Of a stretch of 29,283 nt of DNA, positions 6,116-13,542 are shown piece after piece. A program made the position numbers and the translations under genes. The notes under the pieces are model-generated. The model did no database searches. It was given only the letters and a program-made list of their open reading frames with translations, and was not told the origin of the DNA. Origin of the DNA: Desulfuromonadales bacterium (GTDB lineage Bacteria > Desulfobacterota > Desulfuromonadia > Desulfuromonadales > BM103); NCBI GenBank assembly GCA_030630015.1, contig DAOVNV010000004.1, forward strand, positions 1 through 29,283, read 5' to 3'. The stretch's first letter is position 1. Every line of letters begins with the position of its first letter.

Positions 6116-7893
6116 GGACTTTTTTTAATTTTAAGGTTAATTTCCGTTCTTTCCCGCAAACAACGGTGGAGAGCTTCGTCGTCACCGTTGCAACGGGCTG
6201 ATTCCTCCAACGAATCAAGCTCTTTCAGGCGCATTTTCAGCTGGCCCCTGGCGACTGCACGGCGGCAATCATCAAAGATCTGCCCGGCATCATCTGCCCA
6301 GGCCTGATCCTCTTCCAACAATAGACTGGCCAGAAGAGCCTGCAACGTTTCATCCTGAGTGGTATCCACCAGGTTTTCCGGAAGACAGCCATCCGGCCGC
6401 TGCAATTTCAGGAGGTGATCCCCTGCGCCGCGATATTCTTCATCTAGGAACAGGACGGAGGTTCCTGCTTCCTTCACACGCTGCCTGACTCCAGCATCCG
6501 CAAGCATCAGCCTCAGAAGGTAGCGCTGGAGACGACCCTCCGGTGAGAGGGGTCCAGAACGCCGGGACTGTTGTACCTGGACCCTTGGCGCCCGGCTCGA
6601 TACGACAGCCCGTCTCCTGTCGCGCAACAAATCTTCTGCCAGGCCGGTTCGGCCGGCAAGCTGCTTGATATAGAGATCCTTCTCCAGATCGCTCGGCAGA
6701 CGCCGCAAACGCCCCAGCACTTCTTCCGCCGCCCTGGCCCGGCCTTCCACGCTATCATCGTTGCGCGCCAACTGGTCCTCCATGAAGACCTCGAGAACCG
6801 GCTTGGCCGCCGCCACTGCTTCCCGGAAAGAATCCGCTCCCTGATCCTGGATCAGCGAATCGGGGTCAGCTCCGGCAGGCAGGCTGACCATCCTGGTGGC
6901 CAGCCCTTCCGGAAGCAGTGCATCCATGGCCCTGAAACTGGCCTGGCGACCGGCGGCGTCCTCATCGAATACGAGCAGAACCTTGTCGACATAGCGCTTG
7001 AGAATTCGTGCATGATCAGCCGTCAAGGCCGTTCCACAGGTGGCAACTACATTCCCGAAACCGGCTCTCGAAAGAGCCAGCAGATCAAAATATCCCTCGA
7101 CGACCAGAACTTCACGGCTGTGTCGCATGGCGTCGCGCGCCTGGCACAAGCCATACAGAGTTCTGCTCTTCTGATAGACCGGTGTTTCAGGAGAATTGAT
7201 ATACTTGGGCAGGCTGTCATCCAAAACCCGACCGCCGAAAGCAACCACGCGTTCCTGCAGATCGGAAATCGGGAACAGCAGGCGGTTGCGAAACAGGTCA
7301 TAATCACCTCGCCCCTGCTGGCCCTCCCTGACCAAGCCGGCATTACGAACGTCACTGGCAGAGAAACCTTTCGCCTTCAGATGCTCAGCCAGCGCCTCCC
7401 AGCGTTCCGGGGCAAATCCGAGGCGAAAGGCACGCACCGTCTCTCCCTCGTAGCCACGCTGCCGCAAGTAACGCCGGGCCGGTGCCCCTGCAGGAGCCTC
7501 GAGAAGGGTATTGTGATAGAAAGCACAGGCCGTGTCATTAATCTTTAAAAGCTGCTCGTATGCCTCACGCCGACGCACTTCAGCCGGACTGTCCGGCGTT
7601 TCTTCGACCTCGATGCCCACCCTCTCACCAAGCCGCTTAACTGCCTCCGGGAAGGACAATCCTTCCATCCGCATCAGGAAAGAGAAAACATTGCCGCCGA
7701 CGCCGCAACCGAAACAGTGGAATATCTGCCGTGGCTCGTTGACATTGAATGAGGGCGTCTTTTCCTGGTGAAACGGGCAAAGCCCCTGATGGTTGCCTCC
7801 CGAACGCTTCAGAGGCAGATAACTCGAGACCAGCTCGACAATATCGACGCGATTGCGAATTTCCTGAATTGTTTCTTCCGGAATCCGGCCCAT
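6112..7893 (-). CDS. dnaG: DNA primase
   Basis: This 593-residue primase synthesises RNA primers at the replication fork with DnaB helicase. The N-terminal zinc-binding domain has ligands C39, H42, C60 and C63 (CPFHQEKTPSF...FHCFGC). The RNA polymerase core carries the TOPRIM signatures VLVVEGYFDLLAL and LVFDEDAAGR, and a C-terminal helicase-binding region follows a low-complexity linker near residues 420-450. The length is normal. The ATG start overlaps the mutS2 stop by one base (TAATG), so the two genes are translationally coupled. Together with the downstream rpoD it forms the common macromolecular-synthesis arrangement, but with mutS2 and cvpA upstream instead of rpsU directly. Confidence 0.98.
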   Translation of the reverse strand: MGRIPEETIQEIRNRVDIVELVSSYLPLKRSGGNHQGLCPFHQEKTPSFNVNEPRQIFHCFGCGVGGNVFSFLMRMEGLSFPEAVKRLGERVGIEVEETPDSPAEVRRREAYEQLLKINDTACAFYHNTLLEAPAGAPARRYLRQRGYEGETVRAFRLGFAPERWEALAEHLKAKGFSASDVRNAGLVREGQQGRGDYDLFRNRLLFPISDLQERVVAFGGRVLDDSLPKYINSPETPVYQKSRTLYGLCQARDAMRHSREVLVVEGYFDLLALSRAGFGNVVATCGTALTADHARILKRYVDKVLLVFDEDAAGRQASFRAMDALLPEGLATRMVSLPAGADPDSLIQDQGADSFREAVAAAKPVLEVFMEDQLARNDDSVEGRARAAEEVLGRLRRLPSDLEKDLYIKQLAGRTGLAEDLLRDRRRAVVSSRAPRVQVQQSRRSGPLSPEGRLQRYLLRLMLADAGVRQRVKEAGTSVLFLDEEYRGAGDHLLKLQRPDGCLPENLVDTTQDETLQALLASLLLEEDQAWADDAGQIFDDCRRAVARGQLKMRLKELDSLEESARCNGDDEALHRCLRERTEINLKIKKSP

Positions 7894-10292
7894 TAGCGTT
7901 GCAGCTCCACGATAGTCACGTTGTCTCCCCCTTGGGCAAGATCTGCGGCATGCGCACTGGTCACGTATTTCCGGCCGACGAGAGCCTCTCTGACAGCACG
8001 GCGCAAAATGCCCTGACCGGCGCCATGGACAATTTCCAGAGAAGACTGCCCGTGCAGCAGCGCCTCGTCCAGAAAACGATCCAGCAGATTAATCGCCTCA
8101 TCGACCCTCTTGCCGACCAACATCAGGCGGGGCTGGAATGCCTTGCGGTCGACCCGGTCCCTGATCCGCGGCACATTTTTCTGCTTTATGGCAAATTTGC
8201 GTGGCCGATACTGCCTCAGGGAAGCCAGCGGCTGACGCAACTTCTTGCCGCCACCGGCAACCAGCTCGACCCGGCTGGCATCGCCCTGAACGACCTCCGC
8301 ATCTATACCGAGCGAAGGCACGTAAAGGATTTCCCCCCGGCTAACCGAAACCGGGACCACTCCCGGAAGTTCAGATTCGGAAACCGGTAGTTTCTGCCTA
8401 AGCTCCCGTACTGTCCTGGTAATGCGTGCCTGCTCCCGGGGCTTCGCCTCAATCCGACGGGCTTCCCGAAATAATTCCCGAAGCTGCTCTTCAGCCTCTG
8501 AAAGGATACGGTTTCCCTTCTGCCGGGTCTCATCAAGAATATCTTTTTGACGCTCCTGAAGATCGCGATGCAGTTTTTGACGCAGGTCTTTTTCCTGCTC
8601 AGCTTCGCGCCGCAAGGTCCCGGCAGCATCAAGCTCTCCCTCCAGGGCAGCGCGCAGCGACTGCAGTCGCTCCACCACCATCAAGCCTTCCCTCTCATCG
8701 CCGCCGAGGTAGTCTTCAGCCCGGCTCAGCACCGTTTCCGGCAAACCCAGCCGACGCGCTATGGTAAAAGCGTGACTTGCCCCCGGGATGCCGTAATGCA
8801 GACGGTAAGTCGGCATGAGCGTGTCAGCGTCGAATTCGACGGCGACATTCTCAACGGCATCGGCAAGGTGAGCATAACCTTTAACTACATGCAAATGAGT
8901 GGTAGCAATCGTGCGAGCTCCGGCCTGACGCAGAAAATCAAGGACCGCCAGGGCCAGTGCGGCTCCCTCGCTGGGGTCGGTGCCGGTTCCCAGTTCGTCA
9001 AGCAGAACCAGGGTTGCATCATTCGCCTGCTCCAAGATACTTCGCAAACGGACCAGGTGCCCGGAGAAGGTCGACAGGCTCTGTTCGAGGCTCTGTGCGT
9101 CACCAATATTGGCCAGAACGCTCGAGAAAGGGAACAGCTGGCTCGCCGGTGCGCAGGGTAGCGGCAACCCCGTCCGCGCCATCAGGACAAGCAGACCAGC
9201 CGTCTTCAGGGTTACGGTTTTACCGCCGGTATTCGGTCCACTGACGATCAGGCTTTCCTGCCCTTCGGTCAGGCGAATATCGACCGGCACCACCTCGCTG
9301 GCATCACCCCTGCTGTCGACTGCGGCGAGGACAAGTAAGGGGTGTCTGGCCGCAGACAGAGCCAGCATCGGCTTTTCGGTCAGTTCCGGAATGATCCCGT
9401 CCAGATCCCGCGTCAACCTGGCCGTTGCCTGGCGCAGATCGAGCCGTGTCAAAATCATCTGGTTATCCGCCAGAGCCTTGCGGGCCGAGCGCACATCTTC
9501 GGTCAGCCGCGCCAGGATGCGATCTTCTTCACGCAGAATGTCGCGCTGCAGCATCTGCACGCGATTGTTGTTATCGAGAACAGTTGCCGGTTCCAGGTAA
9601 AGCGTCTGGCCGCTGGCAGAGACATCATGTACAAAGCCCTTGATGCGTCCGCTGTGATCGGCACGCACCGGCAGCACGTAACGGCCGTTGCGATCGGTAA
9701 TCAACTGCTCCTGGAAAACGCCCTGAAACCTCTCATCCTCCAGCAACCCGGACAACTGCCGTTTGATACGCCCTCTTTCCACCTGGACCTGCCGGCGCAA
9801 ATCACCAAGCTGAGCAGAGGCCGTATCGAGAACTTCCCCACGCGGGCCTATACTGCGGCGAATATCACCAGCCAGGTCGGGCAAGGGAGTCAGCTTCCGG
9901 CCCAGTTCCTGGAGCAGGGGGATATCCTCTTTTCCAAGAAGAAGCTTCCGACAGGACCGTGCCGCCTCGATCGCCTGCAGAACTTCAAGCAGAAATTCTG
10001 GCTCGAGGCGCCTGCCCTCGATGCGCAGCCCCTCAAGTTGCGGAAGCAAATCCTCTCCCTGGCCGACCGGCAGAGGACCGGTTTCTCCCAGAATGCGAAC
10101 GGCCTCCTCAGCTTCTGCCAGGGCGGTCACGATCAGCCCCCGATCCTGCATGGGCACCAGACCAGCCGCTGCCGCGCGCCCGTAAGTGGTTTGAGTCCGA
10201 CCGGCCAGATACTTGATCACCTTGTCAAACTCCAGGAGATTCAAGCTTTCAGCCGCGAGTTTTTCTGCCGGGGGGCTGCTCACAGCCCTCAT
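7893..10292 (-). CDS. mutS2: MutS2 family ATPase with degenerate Smr domain
   Basis: This 799-residue MutS2 lacks the mismatch-recognition domain of MutS; homologues suppress homologous recombination or rescue collided ribosomes. Helical lever and core domains lead into the ATPase with Walker A SGPNTGGKT (351-359) and Walker B LVLLDELGTGTDPSEGAAL. A coiled-coil clamp (LRREAEQEKDLRQKLHRDL region) follows, then a KOW-like basic segment and the C-terminal Smr domain (about 720-799). The usual Smr LDLRG motif reads LMLVG here (8112-8126) and HGKGTG reads HGAGQG (8010-8027), so the nuclease motifs look eroded. The start overlaps the cvpA stop (ATGA) and the end overlaps the dnaG start, giving a tightly coupled cvpA-mutS2-dnaG unit. 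Confidence 0.97.
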   Translation of the reverse strand: MRAVSSPPAEKLAAESLNLLEFDKVIKYLAGRTQTTYGRAAAAGLVPMQDRGLIVTALAEAEEAVRILGETGPLPVGQGEDLLPQLEGLRIEGRRLEPEFLLEVLQAIEAARSCRKLLLGKEDIPLLQELGRKLTPLPDLAGDIRRSIGPRGEVLDTASAQLGDLRRQVQVERGRIKRQLSGLLEDERFQGVFQEQLITDRNGRYVLPVRADHSGRIKGFVHDVSASGQTLYLEPATVLDNNNRVQMLQRDILREEDRILARLTEDVRSARKALADNQMILTRLDLRQATARLTRDLDGIIPELTEKPMLALSAARHPLLVLAAVDSRGDASEVVPVDIRLTEGQESLIVSGPNTGGKTVTLKTAGLLVLMARTGLPLPCAPASQLFPFSSVLANIGDAQSLEQSLSTFSGHLVRLRSILEQANDATLVLLDELGTGTDPSEGAALALAVLDFLRQAGARTIATTHLHVVKGYAHLADAVENVAVEFDADTLMPTYRLHYGIPGASHAFTIARRLGLPETVLSRAEDYLGGDEREGLMVVERLQSLRAALEGELDAAGTLRREAEQEKDLRQKLHRDLQERQKDILDETRQKGNRILSEAEEQLRELFREARRIEAKPREQARITRTVRELRQKLPVSESELPGVVPVSVSRGEILYVPSLGIDAEVVQGDASRVELVAGGGKKLRQPLASLRQYRPRKFAIKQKNVPRIRDRVDRKAFQPRLMLVGKRVDEAINLLDRFLDEALLHGQSSLEIVHGAGQGILRRAVREALVGRKYVTSAHAADLAQGGDNVTIVELQR

Positions 10293-10768
10293 TTCAGGAC
10301 CTGCTGACTGCCCTTCAGAATGGCATCACCCAGTTGCACAAAGGGGGGGGCCAGCCGGGAGTTTTTCGCTAATTGGTCAATCCAGGGCAGGGGCCGCAAA
10401 GACAGCGTGAAAAGGATGACAGCCAACAGGAGGGTCCCCTGAGCAAGGCCGAAAAAGCCCCCGATTATGCGATTGAAGCCCCCGAGGAAAAGCAGTTTGA
10501 CAAAGCGTGACAGGAGAAAACCGAGCACCAGAAAAAAAATCATGGTGCACAGAAACAAGGTTGTGAAGGTAATTGCAATGGCGACCGGCACCGGCATATC
10601 GACCTGCTGCATGAGCCTCTCGGCCAGGGGCCCATGGTAGCGAAACGCCAGGAAGGTTCCGACAAAAAGGCCTGCCAGGGAACAGACTTCCTTGAGCAGG
10701 CCGCGCAAAAGTCCCTTGACGACAAAACCAGTCAGGATGACAAGGATGGCGATATCGAGACCGTTCAT
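10289..10768 (-). CDS. CvpA family membrane protein
   Basis: This 159-residue protein has four predicted transmembrane segments (about residues 5-22, 27-45, 65-90 and 100-125) with the CvpA-type start NGLDIAILVILTGFVVKGLLRGLLKE. The CvpA/colicin V production family are inner-membrane proteins linked to envelope homeostasis and, in E. coli, colicin V export; the molecular function is unclear. The ATG at 10768 is preceded by GGAG at short spacing. The last codons overlap mutS2. It follows yqeY by 59 nt, the order expected in Geobacter-type genomes. Confidence 0.9.
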   Translation of the reverse strand: MNGLDIAILVILTGFVVKGLLRGLLKEVCSLAGLFVGTFLAFRYHGPLAERLMQQVDMPVPVAIAITFTTLFLCTMIFFLVLGFLLSRFVKLLFLGGFNRIIGGFFGLAQGTLLLAVILFTLSLRPLPWIDQLAKNSRLAPPFVQLGDAILKGSQQVLK

Positions 10769-10811
10769 GACTCCAGTTCGATTCCTTCGCTGAATTCGGG
10801 GTGAGAGGTTG

Positions 10812-10831
10812 CCAGAAGGCTGTCGGACTAT
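10812..10831 (-). repeat. Partial match to the hairpin repeat at the yqeY 3' end
   Basis: Minus-strand AGTCCGACAGCCTTCTGG (10829-10812) resembles AGTCCGACAGGCTCCTGG of the 1575-1602 repeat, with two mismatches. It includes the end of the yqeY stop codon. No partner arm is seen, so it would be a half-copy or a coincidence. Confidence 0.35.
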
Positions 10832-11274
10832 TTCCCGCTCAATCTCTGACGCACCAGATTACTGACCTGCTTGCCGTCGGCGCGGCCCACAGTCCGGGCG
10901 GTCACCTGCTTCATGACAGGTCCCATGTCTTTCATACTTGAAGCCCCGAGATCTTCGATGGCCTGATCAATGATCCCCTGAATCTCTTCCGGGGTTAAAG
11001 GCTGTGGCAGAAACTCCTGCAGAACAGCAAGTTCCTGCTCTTCCTTTTCAGCCAGTTCGGGGCGGGTTTCCCGGTAAGCCTCAGCAGCCTCGCGGCGCTG
11101 CTTGACCATAGTGGACAACACCTTGATGACAGACTCATCATCAATATCCTGACGTGCTTCTATTTCAGCATTTTTGATCGCCGTACGCGCCATGCGAATC
11201 GTGCTGAGCCGCAGGGCCTCTTTTGCTTTCATGGCCGACTTCATCTCTTCGGCCAGACGTTCCTGAATGGTCAT
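10828..11274 (-). CDS. yqeY: GatB/YqeY domain-containing protein
   Basis: This 148-residue stand-alone YqeY protein (MTIQERLAEEMKSAMKAKEALRLSTIRM start; LQEFLPQPLTPEEI in the middle; DMGPVMKQVTARTVGRADGKQVSNLVRQRL at the end, quoted in parts) is homologous to the C-terminal tRNA-binding tail domain of GatB. The stand-alone family has no firmly established role but probably binds tRNA. The ATG at 11274 follows AGAGGAAA at good spacing. In many Desulfuromonadales rpsU precedes yqeY; here the upstream spacer instead holds a MITE-like inverted repeat and then hisE. Confidence 0.92.
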   Translation of the reverse strand: MTIQERLAEEMKSAMKAKEALRLSTIRMARTAIKNAEIEARQDIDDESVIKVLSTMVKQRREAAEAYRETRPELAEKEEQELAVLQEFLPQPLTPEEIQGIIDQAIEDLGASSMKDMGPVMKQVTARTVGRADGKQVSNLVRQRLSGK

Positions 11275-11287
11275 CGTACTTTCCTCT

Positions 11288-11434
11288 GCAATTCAGTAAC
11301 TATTCAGCTGTCTAACTAACCTCACAGCATGTGGTCTACAGCTGTTGCTTGCGGGAAGTTAAGTGACAACATTGGACGCAGGCAATGGCTGTAGGCCACA
11401 TGCCCTCGCTGAAATGCTGAATAGTTACGCAATT
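11288..11434. repeat. MITE-like long inverted repeat with flanking direct repeat
   Basis: The outer arms are perfect 13-bp inverted repeats: GTAACTATTCAGC (11296-11308) and GCTGAATAGTTAC (11416-11428). The inner arms are 27 bp (11327-11353 and 11377-11403), matching at 23 positions; all four mismatches become G-U pairs in a plus-strand RNA. A 23-nt loop lies between them. GCAATT occurs just outside both ends (11288-11293 and 11429-11434), like a target-site duplication, although two bases separate the left copy from its arm. No transposase ORF is inside. It fills the hisE-yqeY spacer. Confidence 0.65.
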
Positions 11435-11456
11435 TGTTAAGTTCCCCATATGGAAA

Positions 11457-11795
11457 CTATTCGTTCTTCGTCCGGCTCTCTTTTTCAACGAGGCCCGACA
11501 GACCAAAGCGTCTTGCCAGTTCGGAGTAAATTCGCTCCGGGGGGAGGTCATAATAGCCGAGCAGGACCAGCGTATGAAACCAGAGATCGGCAACTTCGTA
11601 CACAACTTCTTCCGTATCGCCCCCCTTACCTGCAATGGCAACCTCGGTTGCCTCCTCGCCGATCTTGCCGAGAATTTTGTCGAGGCCCTTGGCATACAGG
11701 GAAGCCACATAGGATTTTTCTGCCGGACTCGACTTGCGCTCCTGGACAACCTGGTAGATTGCGTCGAGTATCTGCTGTGGGTTGTTATCCGTCAC
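11457..11795 (-). CDS. hisE: Phosphoribosyl-ATP pyrophosphatase (stand-alone HisE)
   Basis: HisE catalyses the second step of histidine synthesis, hydrolysing PR-ATP to PR-AMP and pyrophosphate. This 112-residue all-helical MazG-like protein shows KIGEEATEVAIA (KxGEE motif, metal binding) and EVADLWFHTLVLL (ExxD motif), the signature of the family. It is not fused to HisI; hisI is not in this window. The start is GTG (11795) with AGGAG six bases upstream. It is the last his gene of the block, separated from hisF by a 147-nt spacer with repeats. Confidence 0.95.
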   Translation of the reverse strand: MTDNNPQQILDAIYQVVQERKSSPAEKSYVASLYAKGLDKILGKIGEEATEVAIAGKGGDTEEVVYEVADLWFHTLVLLGYYDLPPERIYSELARRFGLSGLVEKESRTKNE

Positions 11796-11838
11796 TTTAA
11801 GCTCCTGATCGGGCGCTTCAGTTTCCAGCTGTTAAGGC

Positions 11839-11903
11839 GGGGACAGCCCAGTGAGACCCCGGGACAGCTTGCCACGCCGTAGCCTCGGCGAAGGCGGGTC
11901 CCC
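11839..11903. repeat. Nested palindrome in the hisF-hisE spacer
   Basis: GGGGAC (11839-11844) and GTCCCC (11898-11903) can close a larger stem. Inside, at 11873-11898, is the same 26-nt palindromic element seen in rnpB helices P3 and P12 (22 and 21 of 26 matches). No gene is seen here. Confidence 0.55.
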
Positions 11904-11914
11904 TTCAGGGTTCT

Positions 11915-11942
11915 CTCATCGCTCATCGCTCAGCTCTCAGCA
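11915..11942 (-). repeat. GAG-N4 heptad repeats after the hisF stop
   Basis: Four tandem 7-mers on the plus strand (CTCATCG twice, then CTCAGCT and CTCAGCA) directly adjoin the hisF stop codon at 11943. On the coding strand each heptad carries GAG at the same phase. Confidence 0.6.
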
Positions 11943-12710
11943 CTATCTTCTAACCGGCACATCGTGCTCGGCCAGATACTCCTTGCATTCCGAAATAGTA
12001 TATTCCCGGAAATGAAAAATGCTCGCGGCCAGGGCGGCACTCGCCCGGCCTTCCACCAGGCCTTCCCGGATATGCTCGAGATTGCCGACCCCGCCGGAAG
12101 CGATCACCGGGATGCCGACCCGATCACTGACGGCCCTGGTCAGGGGAAGATCATAGCCGTCCTTGGTGCCGTCGCAATCCATGGAGGTCAACAGAATTTC
12201 ACCGGCACCGTATCCTTCCATCCGCTCCGCCCACTCCAGGGCGTCGATGCCGGTCGGCTTACGGCCACCATGCGTGTAAACCTCCCAGGCGAGCGGGTCG
12301 GAACCGGGCACGCGCCGTGCGTCGATGGCGACCACGATGCATTGGGAGCCGAATCGCTCAGCGGCCTCACGGACAAACTCCGGTCGGTGGACGGCCGCAG
12401 TGTTGATTGACACCTTGTCCGCACCGGCATTGAGCAAGTTGCGAATATCAGCTATCTCGCGAACCCCACCACCAACCGTCAGCGGCATGAAAACCCGCTC
12501 AGCCGTTCGTGCCACCACATCAAGGATGATACTCCGCTTGTCGCTTGACGCCGTGATATCGAGGAAAGTCAGTTCATCAGCACCCTGGGCATCATAGGCT
12601 TCGGCTGCCTCGACCGGATCGCCGGCATCGCGCAATTCAACAAACTGCACGCCCTTGACAACACGGCCGTCCTTAACATCAAGGCAGGGGATAATTCGTT
12701 TGGTCAACAT
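11943..12710 (-). CDS. hisF: Imidazole glycerol phosphate synthase cyclase subunit
   Basis: HisF is the (beta/alpha)8 cyclase that, with ammonia from HisH, converts PRFAR to imidazole glycerol phosphate and AICAR. The 255 residues match the family length, with the catalytic aspartate in CLDVKDGRVVKG (D11), the phosphate-binding LTVGGGVR, the second catalytic aspartate in VVAIDARR, and PVIASGGVG near the C-terminus. The ATG at 12710 gives the canonical N-terminus MLTKRIIPCLDV; the ribosome-binding site is weak. It follows hisA by 33 nt. Confidence 0.98.
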   Translation of the reverse strand: MLTKRIIPCLDVKDGRVVKGVQFVELRDAGDPVEAAEAYDAQGADELTFLDITASSDKRSIILDVVARTAERVFMPLTVGGGVREIADIRNLLNAGADKVSINTAAVHRPEFVREAAERFGSQCIVVAIDARRVPGSDPLAWEVYTHGGRKPTGIDALEWAERMEGYGAGEILLTSMDCDGTKDGYDLPLTRAVSDRVGIPVIASGGVGNLEHIREGLVEGRASAALAASIFHFREYTISECKEYLAEHDVPVRR

Positions 12711-12726
12711 AATTGTTTACTTAGTC

Positions 12727-12747
12727 CTCAATCCTCTCAATACTCAG
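12727..12747 (-). repeat. Imperfect GAG heptads after the hisA stop
   Basis: Coding-strand GAG trinucleotides recur at 7- to 9-nt spacing between the hisA stop and hisF. This is weaker than the two other his spacers and overlaps the stop codon region. It is reported only because it shares the pattern. Confidence 0.35.
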
Positions 12748-13478
12748 TCCCGCGATTGTCTGGTCAAGGCAACGGCTTCGCGCAGGTTGAGAGAGCCAGT
12801 ATAAATCGCCTTACCGGTGATGACCCCTTCGATCCCCGAGGCCTCGATGGTTATCAGGTTACGGATATCCTCGATGCTCGAGACACCTCCAGAAGCAATC
12901 ACCGGGATGGATATCGCCTCTGCCAGGGTTTTGGTCGCCTCCAGGTTCGGGCCCTGCATCATGCCGTCACGAGCGATATCAGTATAGATGATCGCCGACA
13001 CACCGAAACCTTCCATCTCCCAGGCCAGATCGACGGCAAGTTTCTCGGTCACCTCGGCCCAGCCACGGACAGCAACCTTGCCACCCTTGGCATCAATGCC
13101 GACGACAATATGCCCGGGAAATTGTCGGCAGGCCTCGTTCACCAGCGCCGGATTCTCCTTGGCCACCGTTCCCAGGATGACACGATCAATGCCCAGTTCG
13201 AGGTAAGCCTTGATCGTTGCCAGGTCGCGGATGCCACCGCCCAGTTCGGTAGGGATGTCAACGGCAGCAACGATCGCCCGGATCGCTTCCCGGTTCTTGG
13301 GCACACCGGCAAAGGCACCGTCCAGATCGACCAGGTGCAGCAACTCACCGCCCTCGTCCTGCCAATGCCGCGCCATCGCCGCCGGATCATCGGAATAGAC
13401 AGTATCCTTTTCCATCAGGCCCTGCTCCAGCCTGACGCATTTGCCTTCTTTCAAATCAATCGCTGGGATGACAATCAT
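12744..13478 (-). CDS. hisA: ProFAR isomerase (phosphoribosylformimino-AICAR ribotide isomerase)
   Basis: HisA performs the Amadori rearrangement of ProFAR to PRFAR, the step before HisF/HisH. This 244-residue (beta/alpha)8 protein starts MIVIPAIDLKEGKCVRL, with the catalytic aspartate in PAIDLK. It also has LGGGIRD, VVGIDAKGGKVAVRGW (a typical HisA segment), IYTDIARDGMMQGPN and PVIASGGVSS. Placement between hisH and hisF is canonical. The ATG at 13478 has only a weak purine stretch upstream. Confidence 0.98.
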   Translation of the reverse strand: MIVIPAIDLKEGKCVRLEQGLMEKDTVYSDDPAAMARHWQDEGGELLHLVDLDGAFAGVPKNREAIRAIVAAVDIPTELGGGIRDLATIKAYLELGIDRVILGTVAKENPALVNEACRQFPGHIVVGIDAKGGKVAVRGWAEVTEKLAVDLAWEMEGFGVSAIIYTDIARDGMMQGPNLEATKTLAEAISIPVIASGGVSSIEDIRNLITIEASGIEGVITGKAIYTGSLNLREAVALTRQSRD

Positions 13479-13505
13479 GTTCGATCGTTGCTCTCTTTAT
13501 ATTTT

Positions 13506-13533
13506 CGCGCCTCGCACCTCGTGCCTCGCGCCT
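13506..13533 (-). repeat. GAG-N4 heptad repeats after the hisH stop
   Basis: Four in-phase heptamers on the plus strand (CGCGCCT, CGCACCT, CGTGCCT and CGCGCCT) start ten bases past the hisH stop. On the coding strand each contains GAG or AGG at a fixed phase. Confidence 0.65.
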
Positions 13534-13542
13534 CGTCTTTGT

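Noticed and set aside
6571..10307. Long plus-strand ORFs opposite dnaG and mutS2 (325 and 321 codons)
   Set aside because: They are antisense to clear DnaG and MutS2 coding sequences; open frames opposite high-GC genes are expected.
11915..13533. CRISPR-like array in the his spacers
   Set aside because: Units are 7 bp with no unique spacers and no cas genes nearby.
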